Origin: Curtobacterium luteum
GTDB taxonomy: Bacteria > Actinomycetota > Actinomycetes > Actinomycetales > Microbacteriaceae
Assembly (NCBI RefSeq): GCF_014646995.1
Contig: NZ_BMOI01000001.1
Coordinates: forward strand, 397,018 to 461,017
Reading direction: 5' to 3'
DNA: 64,000 bases
The position numbers were made by a program, and so were the translations under genes. A model generated the notes under the pieces. The model was given only the letters and a program-made list of their open reading frames with translations. It was not told where the DNA came from and did not search any database. This document shows positions 26,186 through 33,855 of this stretch, in pieces. Position 1 is the first letter of the stretch. The number at the start of each line of letters is the position of its first letter.

Positions 26186-26655
26186 GAGACGTCTTTCTGG
26201 TTGATGCGGACGACGGCGGTCGAGCCTTCGATGGACTCGACGACGACGGGGGTGCCCAGGGCGGGCAGACGATCGGAGGGGTCACCGGCGAGGCGCGCGC
26301 TCCAGGTCTCGCCGTTCGCGAGGCGGACCTGACCGGGCGACGAGGACGTGAAGGCGACGGCCACCGTGCCGGAGAGGCCCACCAGCCCGTCGATACCGGT
26401 GCGGTGCGGGTCCGCGCCGCGGTTCAGGGCGTGCAGGAGCCGCGGTCGGACGAGCAGGAGCAGCAGCAGGGCCAGCGCGGCTGCGACCAGCGCGGAGAGC
26501 CACCACGGCGCTCCGAGCAGCGCGGCGACCAGGCCACCGGCGGCGCCTGCTGCGAGCATGATGAAGATGAAGTCGAGCGTGAAGATCTCGACCACCCCCA
26601 GGATCAGCACCAGGCCGATCCACACGATGGTCTGGATCCAATCAGGTCCGGACAC
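26182..26655 (-). CDS. NfeD family membrane protein
   Basis: Partner of the SPFH protein, 157 residues. Two or three hydrophobic segments (TIVWIGLVLILGVVEIFTL, then LAAGAAGGLVAALLG, WLSALVAAALALLLLLL) are followed by a C-terminal OB-fold domain of about 65 residues (GLVGLSGTVAVAFTSS, PALGTPVVVESIEGSTAVV). It lacks the protease domain of long NfeD proteins. GTG 26655 is chosen because GGAGGGAG lies about 8 bases upstream; the frame extends upstream without a start signal. Translationally coupled to the SPFH gene (ATGA overlap). Confidence 0.87.
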   Translation of the reverse strand: MSGPDWIQTIVWIGLVLILGVVEIFTLDFIFIMLAAGAAGGLVAALLGAPWWLSALVAAALALLLLLLVRPRLLHALNRGADPHRTGIDGLVGLSGTVAVAFTSSSPGQVRLANGETWSARLAGDPSDRLPALGTPVVVESIEGSTAVVRINQKDVS

Positions 26656-26806
26656 GCGATCTCCCTCCCTCGGTCGCGCACGCCGTTCGCTGCGTCGCGA
26701 CGGCCGATCCAACTCCGTTCAACATATCAACTGCGACCGACACGGGGGCGCCGGACGGTAGGCTCGTTGCGGCAATGAGACCTCCGACCCCACCAGGAGC
26801 ACGACT

Positions 26807-27568
26807 GTGAGCAACCCCCTCGCCCCCGGATCCCTCGCCGACAAGCGCGCCCTCGTGACGGGTTCGTCGCGCGGGATCGGCGCCGACACGGTCGGGTACC
26901 TCGCCGGGGCCGGTGCGAAGGTCGTCGTCAACTACCGCAACAAGGCCAAGCGCGCCGAGCAGATCGCCGAGCAGGTCGTCGCGGACGGCGGCGCCGCGCT
27001 CGCGATCGGCGCGGACCTCACCGACCACGCCTCCGTGCAGGCCATGGTCGACCAGGTGGTCGAGGCCTGGGGCGGCATCGACCTCCTCGTACTGAACGCT
27101 TCCGGCGGCATGGAGTCCGGTGTCGGCGAGGACTACGCCCTCCGCCTGAACCGCGACGCGCAGGTCGACATGCTGCAGACCGCCGTGCCGCACATGCCCG
27201 CCGGGTCCCGGGTCGTCTTCGTCACGAGCCACCAGGCCCATTTCGTCGAGACCGCCGAGACGATGGACGAGTACGTGCCCGTCGCCAAGAGCAAGCGCGC
27301 CGGCGAGCTGGCGCTCCGCGAGCTGATCCCGCAGCTCGAGGCCGCAGGCATCGAGTTCGTCGTCGTCTCCGGCGACATGATCGAGGGCACCATCACCGCG
27401 ACCCTCCTCAACCGCCTCAACCCCGGTGCGATCGAGGGCCGTCGGCAGGAGGTCGGCAAGCTGTACAGCGTGTCCGAGTTCGCCGCCGAGATCGCCCTCG
27501 CTGCGGTCGAGCCCATCCCGGCCGACCACACCAAGCTCGTCGGCGACGTCAGCGGCTTCGGCGCGTAG
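26807..27568 (+). CDS. Short-chain dehydrogenase/reductase family oxidoreductase
   Basis: NAD(P)-dependent oxidoreductase of 253 residues. The cofactor motif is VTGSSRGIGADTVGYLAGAGA (first 20: TGSSRGIG) near residue 16, and NYRNKAKR near 43 suggests NADP preference. The active-site region is odd: instead of the standard YxxxK it reads YVPVAKSKRAGE near 157, with a different Tyr-to-Lys spacing. GTG 26807 has AGGAG 7 bases upstream. Monocistronic. The fold is certain; a classical catalytic mechanism is not. Confidence 0.85.
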   Translation: MSNPLAPGSLADKRALVTGSSRGIGADTVGYLAGAGAKVVVNYRNKAKRAEQIAEQVVADGGAALAIGADLTDHASVQAMVDQVVEAWGGIDLLVLNASGGMESGVGEDYALRLNRDAQVDMLQTAVPHMPAGSRVVFVTSHQAHFVETAETMDEYVPVAKSKRAGELALRELIPQLEAAGIEFVVVSGDMIEGTITATLLNRLNPGAIEGRRQEVGKLYSVSEFAAEIALAAVEPIPADHTKLVGDVSGFGA

Positions 27569-27659
27569 CGCCCCGGCGCACGCACGCACGCACCCGCGCC
27601 GGCGCCGGCCCACCCGCGGACGCCCCCGCCCACAGCCCACGCCGGCTTCCGCGGAGGCG

Positions 27660-27665
27660 TAGCGT
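27660..27665 (+). promoter_or_regulatory. -10 box of the Nudix gene
   Basis: TAGCGT, 7 bases before GTG 27673; leaderless. Confidence 0.5.
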
Positions 27666-27672
27666 CGCTGGG

Positions 27673-28131
27673 GTGACCGCGAAGCCCGGCCTGCGCCGCA
27701 CCTCCCGCATCCTGCTGCTCGACCCGGACGGACGCGTGTTCCTCATGGACACGGCCGCGCCCTCCTCGGACGGCTTCCACCGCTGGATCACCCCCGGCGG
27801 CGGTGTCGATCCGGGGGAGGACCACCGCACGGCCGCGGTGCGCGAGCTGCACGAGGAGACGGGCATCGTCATCGACGACCCGGGGGAGAGCGTCTGGTCG
27901 TGGGACTTCGACGTCGCGTGGGACCAGGCCGACCACGACCGCGGCCACTCCGAGTTCTACGTCGTCCGGACGGACGGGTTCGAACTGTCGGACGCGGGGT
28001 GGACCGAGGACGAGCGGGTCGACATCACCGCCGCGCGGTGGTGGACCGCGGACGAGCTGGACGCGACGACCGAACCGTTCGAACCGGCCGAGCTCCCCGA
28101 TCTGGTCCGTCGCTTCGCGCCGTCCCGTTAG
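27673..28131 (+). CDS. Nudix hydrolase
   Basis: Pyrophosphohydrolase of 152 residues acting on nucleoside-diphosphate-linked compounds. The Nudix box is complete: it starts at GGGVDPGED near residue 42 and ends in AAVRELHEETGI, giving the metal-binding glutamates. The N-terminus (RRTSRILLLDPDGRVFLMD) and the C-terminal WWTADELDATTEPFEP are typical of stand-alone cytoplasmic Nudix enzymes. Substrate unknown; it could sanitise oxidised nucleotides. Single gene upstream of the UvrA paralogue. Confidence 0.92.
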   Translation: MTAKPGLRRTSRILLLDPDGRVFLMDTAAPSSDGFHRWITPGGGVDPGEDHRTAAVRELHEETGIVIDDPGESVWSWDFDVAWDQADHDRGHSEFYVVRTDGFELSDAGWTEDERVDITAARWWTADELDATTEPFEPAELPDLVRRFAPSR

Positions 28132-28146
28132 GAGACTGCTCCGCAG

Positions 28147-28162
28147 CGGCCTGGAGGCTCGG
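28147..28162 (+). repeat. Dispersed repeat copy, one arm only
   Basis: CGGCCTGGAGGCTCGG, followed by GATCGCCGCCGCC; nearly identical to the 35608 copy over 29 bases. No hairpin partner. Confidence 0.7.
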
Positions 28163-28220
28163 ATCGCCGCCGCCGGGTCGGCTCGCTCCACAGGGGGGTC
28201 GGTCGGGCACGGGGCCGCGC

Positions 28221-28226
28221 TACCGT
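28221..28226 (+). promoter_or_regulatory. -10 box of the UvrA-like gene
   Basis: TACCGT, 7 bases before ATG 28234, which favours that ATG over GTG 28225. Confidence 0.5.
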
Positions 28227-28233
28227 GATCCGC

Positions 28234-30600
28234 ATGCACACCGGTTCCGGGCACGCCGCCGACCAGCACGACCGCATCCGTGTCCGCGGGGCACGCGAGC
28301 ACAACCTCCGCGACGTCGACGTCGACCTGCCGAAACGCCGTCTGACGGTCTTCACCGGCGTGTCCGGTTCGGGCAAGAGCTCACTCGTCTTCGGCACGGT
28401 CGCGGCCGAGTCCCAGCGGATGATCAACGAGACCTACAGCGCGTTCGTGCAGGGGTTCATGCCGTCGCTCGGTCGGCCGGACGTCGACGTGCTCGACGGA
28501 CTGACGACCGCCATCGTCGTCGACCAGGAGCGCATCGGCGCGGATCCACGGTCCACGGTGGGGACGGTGACGGACGCCAACGCGATGCTCCGCGTCCTCT
28601 TCAGCCGCCTCGGACAGCCGCACGTCGGCGGCCCGAACGCGTTCTCGTTCAACCTCGCCACCGTGTCGGCCGGGGGAGCCATCACCGTCCAGAAGGGCAC
28701 CGACGTGAAGGCCGAGCACGTCACCTTCAACCGGCTCGGCGGGATGTGCGCGGACTGCGAGGGCCGCGGGCAGGTCACGGACATCGACCTCTCCCAGCTC
28801 TACGACGACACGAAGTCCCTCGCGGCGGGGGCGATCACGATCCCGGGCTACGGGACGGACGGCTGGATGGTCCGCATGTACGCCGAGTCCGGCTACGTCG
28901 ACAAGACGAAGCCGATCCGGGAGTACACCGACCAGGAATGTCAGGACTTCCTGTACCGCGAACCGACGAAACGCAAGATCGCCGGCATCAACATGACGTA
29001 CGAGGGGCTCGTCCTCCGGTTCCGCCGGTCGTTCCTGCAGAAGGACCGCGAGGCGATGCAACCCCACGTCCGCGCCTTCGTCGACCGGGCCGTGACCTTC
29101 ACGACCTGCCCGGCGTGCGACGGGACGCGCCTCAACGACACGGCTCGGTCATCGAGGATCGCTGGGAAGAACATCGCCGACGTCTGTGCGATGCAGATCA
29201 GCGACCTTGCCCGGTGGCTGCACGAGCTCGACGCGCCGAGCGTCGGCCCCCTCCTGGAGGGCCTGCGGGACGCCGTGGACTCGTTCGTCGAGATCGGCCT
29301 CGGGTACCTCTCGCTGGACCGCCCCACCGGCACGCTGTCCGGTGGCGAGGGCCAGCGGGTGAAGATGGTCAAGCACCTCGGCTCGGCGTTGAGCGACGTC
29401 ACGTACGTCTTCGACGAGCCGAGCACGGGGCTCCACCCGCACGACGTCGAGCGGATGAACGAACTGCTGCTGCGTCTGCGTGACAAGGGCAACACCGTCC
29501 TGGTCGTCGAGCACAAACCCGAGGTGATCCGGATCGCGGACCACGTCGTCGACCTCGGCCCCGGGGCAGGGACGGCCGGTGGCACCGTCTGCTTCGAGGG
29601 CACCGTGGACGGTCTGCGGGGGAGCGACACCGTCACCGGCCGACACCTCGGCGATCGGCAGCCGCTCAAGACCGAGGTCCGTGACCGGACCGGGGCCCTC
29701 GAGATCCGCGGGGCGTCGGCGCACAACCTGCGGGCGGTCGACGTCGACGTCCCCACCGGGGTGCTCACGGTGGTGACCGGCGTGGCAGGGTCCGGCAAGA
29801 GCTCCCTCGTGCACGGGGCGCTGTCCGGTCGCGACGGCGTCGTCACGATCGACCAGAGCGCGATCCGCGGGTCCCGCCGCAGCAACCCGGCGACGTACAC
29901 CGGCATGCTCGAACCGATCCGCAAGGCGTTCGCGAAGGCCAACGGCGTGAAGCCGGCGCTCTTCAGCGCGAACTCCGACGGCGCCTGTCCCGCGTGCAAC
30001 GGCGCCGGAGTCGTGTACACGGACCTCGGTATGATGGCCGGCGTCTCGACGACCTGTGCAGAGTGCGACGGACGACGCTTCGACCAGTCCGTGCTCGAGT
30101 ACCACCTGGGCGGCAAGGACATCAGCGACGTGCTGGCGATGTCGGTGACGGAGGCCGAGCGCTTCTTCGCCGAGGGCGATGCCCGCATCCCGGCCGCGCA
30201 CGCCGTCCTGGAGCGGCTCGCCGACGTCGGCCTCGGCTACCTCACGATCGGGCAGCCGCTCACCACGCTGTCCGGCGGGGAGCGCCAACGCCTCAAGCTC
30301 GCGACGCACCTGGGCGAGCCCGGCGGCGTGATCGTCCTCGACGAGCCGACCACGGGTCTGCACCTGGCCGACGTCGCACAACTGCTCGGTCTCCTCGACC
30401 GCATGGTGGACGCTGGTCGGACCGTGATCGTCATCGAGCACCACCAGGCCGTGATGGCGCACGCGGACTGGATCATCGACCTCGGGCCGGGCGCCGGGCA
30501 CGACGGTGGGCGGGTGGTCTTCGAGGGCACGCCGGCGGCGCTGGTCGCGGCTCGGTCGACGCTGACCGCGCAGCACCTCGCGGACTTCGTCGGGAGCTGA
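28234..30600 (+). CDS. UvrA paralogue (UvrA-like ABC ATPase)
   Basis: Twin-ABC ATPase of the UvrA family, 788 residues, clearly shorter than the roughly 950 of true UvrA. Walker A motifs are GVSGSGKSSLVFG near residue 36 and GVAGSGKSSLVHG near 515; signature motifs are LSGGEGQRV and LSGGERQRL; each half ends with a DEPSTGLH or DEPTTGLH Walker B. Zinc-module cysteines occur as CADCEG, CPACDG, CPACNG and CAECDG. The UvrB-binding insertion seems absent, as in UvrA2/DrrC-type proteins linked to resistance to DNA-binding drugs. A role in repair or drug tolerance is inferred from family. Confidence 0.88.
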   Translation: MHTGSGHAADQHDRIRVRGAREHNLRDVDVDLPKRRLTVFTGVSGSGKSSLVFGTVAAESQRMINETYSAFVQGFMPSLGRPDVDVLDGLTTAIVVDQERIGADPRSTVGTVTDANAMLRVLFSRLGQPHVGGPNAFSFNLATVSAGGAITVQKGTDVKAEHVTFNRLGGMCADCEGRGQVTDIDLSQLYDDTKSLAAGAITIPGYGTDGWMVRMYAESGYVDKTKPIREYTDQECQDFLYREPTKRKIAGINMTYEGLVLRFRRSFLQKDREAMQPHVRAFVDRAVTFTTCPACDGTRLNDTARSSRIAGKNIADVCAMQISDLARWLHELDAPSVGPLLEGLRDAVDSFVEIGLGYLSLDRPTGTLSGGEGQRVKMVKHLGSALSDVTYVFDEPSTGLHPHDVERMNELLLRLRDKGNTVLVVEHKPEVIRIADHVVDLGPGAGTAGGTVCFEGTVDGLRGSDTVTGRHLGDRQPLKTEVRDRTGALEIRGASAHNLRAVDVDVPTGVLTVVTGVAGSGKSSLVHGALSGRDGVVTIDQSAIRGSRRSNPATYTGMLEPIRKAFAKANGVKPALFSANSDGACPACNGAGVVYTDLGMMAGVSTTCAECDGRRFDQSVLEYHLGGKDISDVLAMSVTEAERFFAEGDARIPAAHAVLERLADVGLGYLTIGQPLTTLSGGERQRLKLATHLGEPGGVIVLDEPTTGLHLADVAQLLGLLDRMVDAGRTVIVIEHHQAVMAHADWIIDLGPGAGHDGGRVVFEGTPAALVAARSTLTAQHLADFVGS

Positions 30601-30627
30601 CGACCGGCACGCTCAGCAGTCGGCGCG

Positions 30628-30633
30628 TACGGT
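30628..30633 (+). promoter_or_regulatory. -10 box of the small acidic gene
   Basis: TACGGT, 7 bases before ATG 30641; leaderless. Confidence 0.45.
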
Positions 30634-30640
30634 CCTGCGC

Positions 30641-30826
30641 ATGACCTACAGCCAGCCTGACCCTGCCGAAGAGACCACCGCGGGCGGAGCCCCCGAGCAG
30701 CCGGACACCGACGACCAGTTCCTCGAGGAGTCCGGACGCGAGGACGCCGCGCTCGAGATCGACGCCGACGACGTGCCCACCGAGAAGGACGACGCCACCG
30801 AACAGGACGACTCCGCGGGGGAGTGA
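30641..30826 (+). CDS. Small acidic hypothetical protein (61 aa)
   Basis: Very acidic, probably disordered protein (MTYSQPDPAEETTAGG at the start, then LEESGREDAALEIDADD and EKDDATEQDDSAGE). No signal peptide, membrane segment or recognised domain. A separate -10 box at the usual leaderless spacing supports that it is real. Convergent with the MarR gene. No function can be assigned. Confidence 0.6.
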   Translation: MTYSQPDPAEETTAGGAPEQPDTDDQFLEESGREDAALEIDADDVPTEKDDATEQDDSAGE

Positions 30827-30932
30827 CGTGCCCCTGCTCGTGACGCCAGACCGGCCTGACGAGCAGCCCATCCGAGCCGGAGGGGCGGATCGATTCCCCG
30901 TCGACCCGCACCTCCGACCTGTGGTCGACGTC

Positions 30933-31379
30933 CTACGCCGCGCGCAGTGACGTCACCATCGAGCGCAACGCCCGACGCGCTGCAGCCTGCTCCTCGACGG
31001 TCATGCCGGCGAGCATGCGGTCCTCCACGCCGCGGACCGCGGCGGTCGCCCGCGCCAGGTCCTCACGTCCCCGGTCGGTCAGCGTCACCGGGACGACCTT
31101 CCCGGCCCCGTCCTCGGGGGAGCGGACCACCACACCGTCCCGCTCGAGTGCCTGCAGCAGGACGTTCATCGTCTGCCTGGTGACGAACGCCCCGCGGGCG
31201 AGGTCCGAGTTCGACAGCCCCGGGCGCTGGGCGAGCAGCTCGAGGCACGAGTAGTGCGTGATGTTCATGCCGAGCGGTCGGAGGACGTCCTCCATGGCGC
31301 CACGCAGGGCGCTCGAGGCCTCCTTCAGCAAGTAGCCGAGTGACGTCTCGAGGTCGATGCCGGGGGAGTCTTGACGCAT
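30933..31379 (-). CDS. MarR family transcriptional regulator
   Basis: Winged-helix dimeric regulator of 148 residues. Conserved features are MNITHYSCLELLAQRPGLSN near residue 40, the recognition helix region DLARGAFVTRQTMNVLLQALERDG, and the wing VVRSPEDGAGKVVPVTLTDRG. The longer in-frame extension upstream is unlikely because it runs through the operator palindromes; ATG 31379 is used. It is divergent from the VOC gene, and two perfect palindromes sit between them, so it probably represses both genes. Ligand unknown. Confidence 0.9.
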   Translation of the reverse strand: MRQDSPGIDLETSLGYLLKEASSALRGAMEDVLRPLGMNITHYSCLELLAQRPGLSNSDLARGAFVTRQTMNVLLQALERDGVVVRSPEDGAGKVVPVTLTDRGREDLARATAAVRGVEDRMLAGMTVEEQAAARRALRSMVTSLRAA

Positions 31380-31400
31380 GTCAGCATTCTGACATAGGCT
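31371..31400 (+). promoter_or_regulatory. Promoter of the VOC gene
   Basis: TTGACG (31371-31376), an 18-base spacer and TAGGCT (31395-31400). It overlaps the first operator and the MarR start codon. Confidence 0.55.
31378..31395. promoter_or_regulatory. MarR operator 1
   Basis: ATGTCAG-CATT-CTGACAT is a perfect palindrome inside the VOC promoter spacer. Confidence 0.75.
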
Positions 31401-31401
31401 C

Positions 31402-31421
31402 TGTGTCAGGAAACTGACACA
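31402..31421. promoter_or_regulatory. MarR operator 2
   Basis: TGTGTCAG-GAAA-CTGACACA is a perfect palindrome with the same TGTCAG-N4-CTGACA core, centred 25 bases from operator 1, over the expected transcription start. Confidence 0.75.
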
Positions 31422-31440
31422 TCGACCCAGGAGCGACACC

Positions 31441-31809
31441 ATGCCCGTCACCGGCCCCGACTTCATCTCCTTTCAGGTCCGCGACCTCGACGCCTCGCAG
31501 GCGTTCTACGAGCGGTACCTCGGTCTCGTCCGCTCACCGGCCGGCCCACCGCACGCCGTCGTCTTCGACACGAAGCCGATCGCGTTCGCGCTGCGCGACG
31601 TCGTCCAGGGCACCGACCTCGCGACGGTGCCGCAGCCCGGCGTCGGCATCGCCGCCTGGTTCCACGCCGAGGGCGTGCAGGAGATCCACGACGCCCTCGT
31701 GTCGGACGGCCACCGGATCGTCAGTGCGCCGATCGACGGCCCGTTCGGGCGGACCTTCACGTTCGCCGACCCGGACGGCTACCACGTCACGCTCCACGAC
31801 CGCGCCTGA
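31441..31809 (+). CDS. VOC (glyoxalase/bleomycin-resistance fold) protein
   Basis: Small metal-dependent or binding protein of 122 residues built from two beta-alpha-beta-beta-beta units. The first begins DFISFQVRDLDASQAFYERYLGL and the second has IAAWFHAEGVQEIHDALV, ending with FTFADPDGYHVTLHD. ATG 31441 is preceded by AGGAG. Divergent from and probably repressed by the MarR protein, which suggests a defence role against a toxic or electrophilic compound. Substrate unknown. Confidence 0.88.
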   Translation: MPVTGPDFISFQVRDLDASQAFYERYLGLVRSPAGPPHAVVFDTKPIAFALRDVVQGTDLATVPQPGVGIAAWFHAEGVQEIHDALVSDGHRIVSAPIDGPFGRTFTFADPDGYHVTLHDRA

Positions 31810-31823
31810 CGGCAGCACGGACC

Positions 31824-32870
31824 TCAGTGACGTCGGGACACCCGCTGCCGGAGCGCCAGTGCGCCGGTGCGGACCGCGGGTGGCAGGGGAGACGAGACGA
31901 CCGTCGTGAACGGTCGCTCCGTCGCCCCGAGCGACATCTTGAACCGGCTGATGCCCTCGTCCACCCACCCGACGAGGTCGACGGCCGTGTGCCCGTGCTC
32001 GAGGGCATGGCGGATCACGTCGAAGTAGAGCGGCGTGCTCGGGTTCACGCTCCGGAACGCCCGGAGGGTCCCGCCAGCCCACCCCGTGACGACGGGGTGC
32101 CGCGTCAGCGCGACGATGACACCGGCGACGACCCCGTCGACGAGTGCGGTCGCCGTGTGGACATCGCCGCTCTCGGCGGCCCACCGTTCGATCCGTGCGC
32201 CGATGTCGTCCGGGTACGGCGACGGGACGCCTCGGCTCGAGTACGACTCGCTGAGCACGAGCGGGAGGAACTCGGTCAGCTCGCCCGGCTCCGACGGCCT
32301 GATCCGGACACCCTTGCGCTCGGCGACGTGGAGCGCCTGTCGGGCGCCGCGCTTCATGCCCTGCTCCAGTCGTTCGATCGTCGCGTCGACGAGGTCGACG
32401 ACGTACGTCCGGTCCGGTGCGCCGAGGACACCTGCGCGGGTCGTGGCCGAGGCCGGAGCGACGGCGGCGTCCGGGCCGAGGTCGTACCGTGCCACGAGCA
32501 CGCCGTGCCGGAGCTGCCACCGACGGAACGCCCGGAGGGTCGCTGCCAGGAGGTGCTCCGGGACGAGCGGTCCGACGAACGGGAACGGCGCCTGCACCGG
32601 CCGACGCAGCGCTCCATGGTGCAGGAGCACCGGGAACACGCCGACCGCCGCGCCGTCGATCAGGACCACGAGCGGCTCGAACCGCCAGTCGAACAGTTCG
32701 GCCTGCAGCGTGAGCCAGCCCCAGTCGTGGAACCCGGTCGCGCCGGGGTGCGCAGCGACGAGCGCGTCCCACTCGTCCGCACCCCGAGCCCGCCGGAACC
32801 GGATCGTCCCACCCACATCGACCTCCAGTTCGCGGACACCGTCTTCAGAGCCCGCCCGAAGCCTACGCAT
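31824..32870 (-). CDS. FemAB/GNAT-fold acyltransferase (intact copy next to dif)
   Basis: Protein of up to 348 residues of the GNAT-like type that has two GNAT folds. The N-terminal half includes GFHDWGWLTLQAELFDWRF; the C-terminal half includes LPLVLSESYSSRGVPSPYPDD near 210 and STPLYFDVIRHALEHGHTAVDLVGWVDEGISRFK, as in FemAB-like acetyltransferases that modify glycans or peptidoglycan precursors. ATG 32870 is given; GTG 32837 is possible because a TAGGCT -10-like hexamer lies just after the ATG. A truncated paralogue lies on the other side of the dif site. Substrate unknown. Confidence 0.78.
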   Translation of the reverse strand: MRRLRAGSEDGVRELEVDVGGTIRFRRARGADEWDALVAAHPGATGFHDWGWLTLQAELFDWRFEPLVVLIDGAAVGVFPVLLHHGALRRPVQAPFPFVGPLVPEHLLAATLRAFRRWQLRHGVLVARYDLGPDAAVAPASATTRAGVLGAPDRTYVVDLVDATIERLEQGMKRGARQALHVAERKGVRIRPSEPGELTEFLPLVLSESYSSRGVPSPYPDDIGARIERWAAESGDVHTATALVDGVVAGVIVALTRHPVVTGWAGGTLRAFRSVNPSTPLYFDVIRHALEHGHTAVDLVGWVDEGISRFKMSLGATERPFTTVVSSPLPPAVRTGALALRQRVSRRH

Positions 32871-32936
32871 CGGCCGAGCACGGGAACGCTGGGGTGCGAG
32901 AACTCTGCGCGAAGCCGTCAGACGTCACGACCGGCA

Positions 32937-32964
32937 AGCGCCGATAATGCATATTATGTCAGAT
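32937..32964. other. dif: dif site (XerC/XerD chromosome dimer resolution site)
   Basis: XerC arm AGCGCCGATAA, 6-base centre TGCATA, XerD arm TTATGTCAGAT. Aligned to E. coli dif (arms GGTGCGCATAA and TTATGTTAAAT, centre TGTATA) 21 of 28 positions agree, 9 of 11 in the XerD arm. It lies in a 157-base gene-free, unusually AT-rich spot. The polarity of the GGGGGAG heptamer reverses exactly here. This places the replication terminus in the window. No XerC/D gene is in view. Confidence 0.88.
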
Positions 32965-33027
32965 TACCGACAGCGAAAGTCGGGCCGGCCGCTCTCCCGT
33001 CGCAGCGTCCGCGCCGATCGAGCGCGG

Positions 33028-33711
33028 TCATCCTCGCTGCATCGTCCGCCAGAGCTTCACCCCGGTGTCCCGGACCGCACGTGGCAGCGGCGAGGAAGCG
33101 ATGCTCGTGTACGGCGTCTCGACCCCGCCCATCCCGGTCTTGAACCGGGCGATCCCATCGTCCACACGGCCGACGAGGTCCACGGCCGTGTGCCCGCGTT
33201 CGAGCGACCACCGGAGTACGTCCAAGTACAGCGAGGTGCTCGGGTTCGCCGCCCGGTGCTGGCGCAACGTGCCACCCGCCCACGCGGACGCGACCGGGTG
33301 AGAGCCCAACGCCACGATCACACCCGAGGTCTCCCCTTCCACGACCGCGGCGCCGATGTACACGTCATCACGACCAGCCGCCCACCGCTCGACGCGTTCG
33401 CCGATGTCGGCCGGGTAGGGCGAGGGCACTCCGCGGACCGTGTACGACTCGCTCAGCACCCGCGGCAGCAACGCCGCCGTCTCCCCCGGTCGCGCCGGAC
33501 GCACCTCGACACCGTTGCTCGCAGCAGCACGCAGCGACCGCTTCGCGTTCCGGTGCAGACCGGCGACGACACCCTCGAGGGAGGCATGTACCAGGTCGAC
33601 GACGAACGTGCGGTCACGAGACCACTCCACGCCCGCTCGCAGCCTACGACCGGCGCACGACGAAGCGAGGCCGCAGTACGGATCGTGCGGGATGCCGTCG
33701 GCGCTGCAGGG
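33028..33711 (-). pseudogene. N-terminally truncated FemAB-like acyltransferase paralogue
   Basis: The last 200 residues (GTG 33630 onward) align closely with the C-terminal part of the acyltransferase encoded at 31824-32870: DRTFVVDLVHASLEG, LPRVLSESYTVRGVPSPYPAD, and LERGHTAVDLVGRVDDGIARFK. The frame stays open to 33711 with weakening similarity and then meets a stop; about the first 125 residues are missing. The dif site lies in the 157-base gap between the two copies. It may be an inactive remnant of a duplication, or a short protein made from GTG 33630. The sequence from 33712 to 33855 holds no recognisable gene. Confidence 0.72.
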
Positions 33712-33855
33712 TCAGGCCCGCGCCGGGGATCGTGGGTCCACATCCTGACGTCTCCGGTCGTCCCCCGCCGATCGATGGCGTTCCCTTTGACAGCGCCGAC
33801 CCACGACGCACCGCCGACGCGGTGCTCGTGTCCGTCCGACCGTCGAGCTCCGTGA

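Noticed and set aside
33712..33855. Short open frames between the truncated acyltransferase and the alcohol dehydrogenase
   Set aside because: None has a start signal or recognisable similarity; treated as decayed or non-coding sequence.
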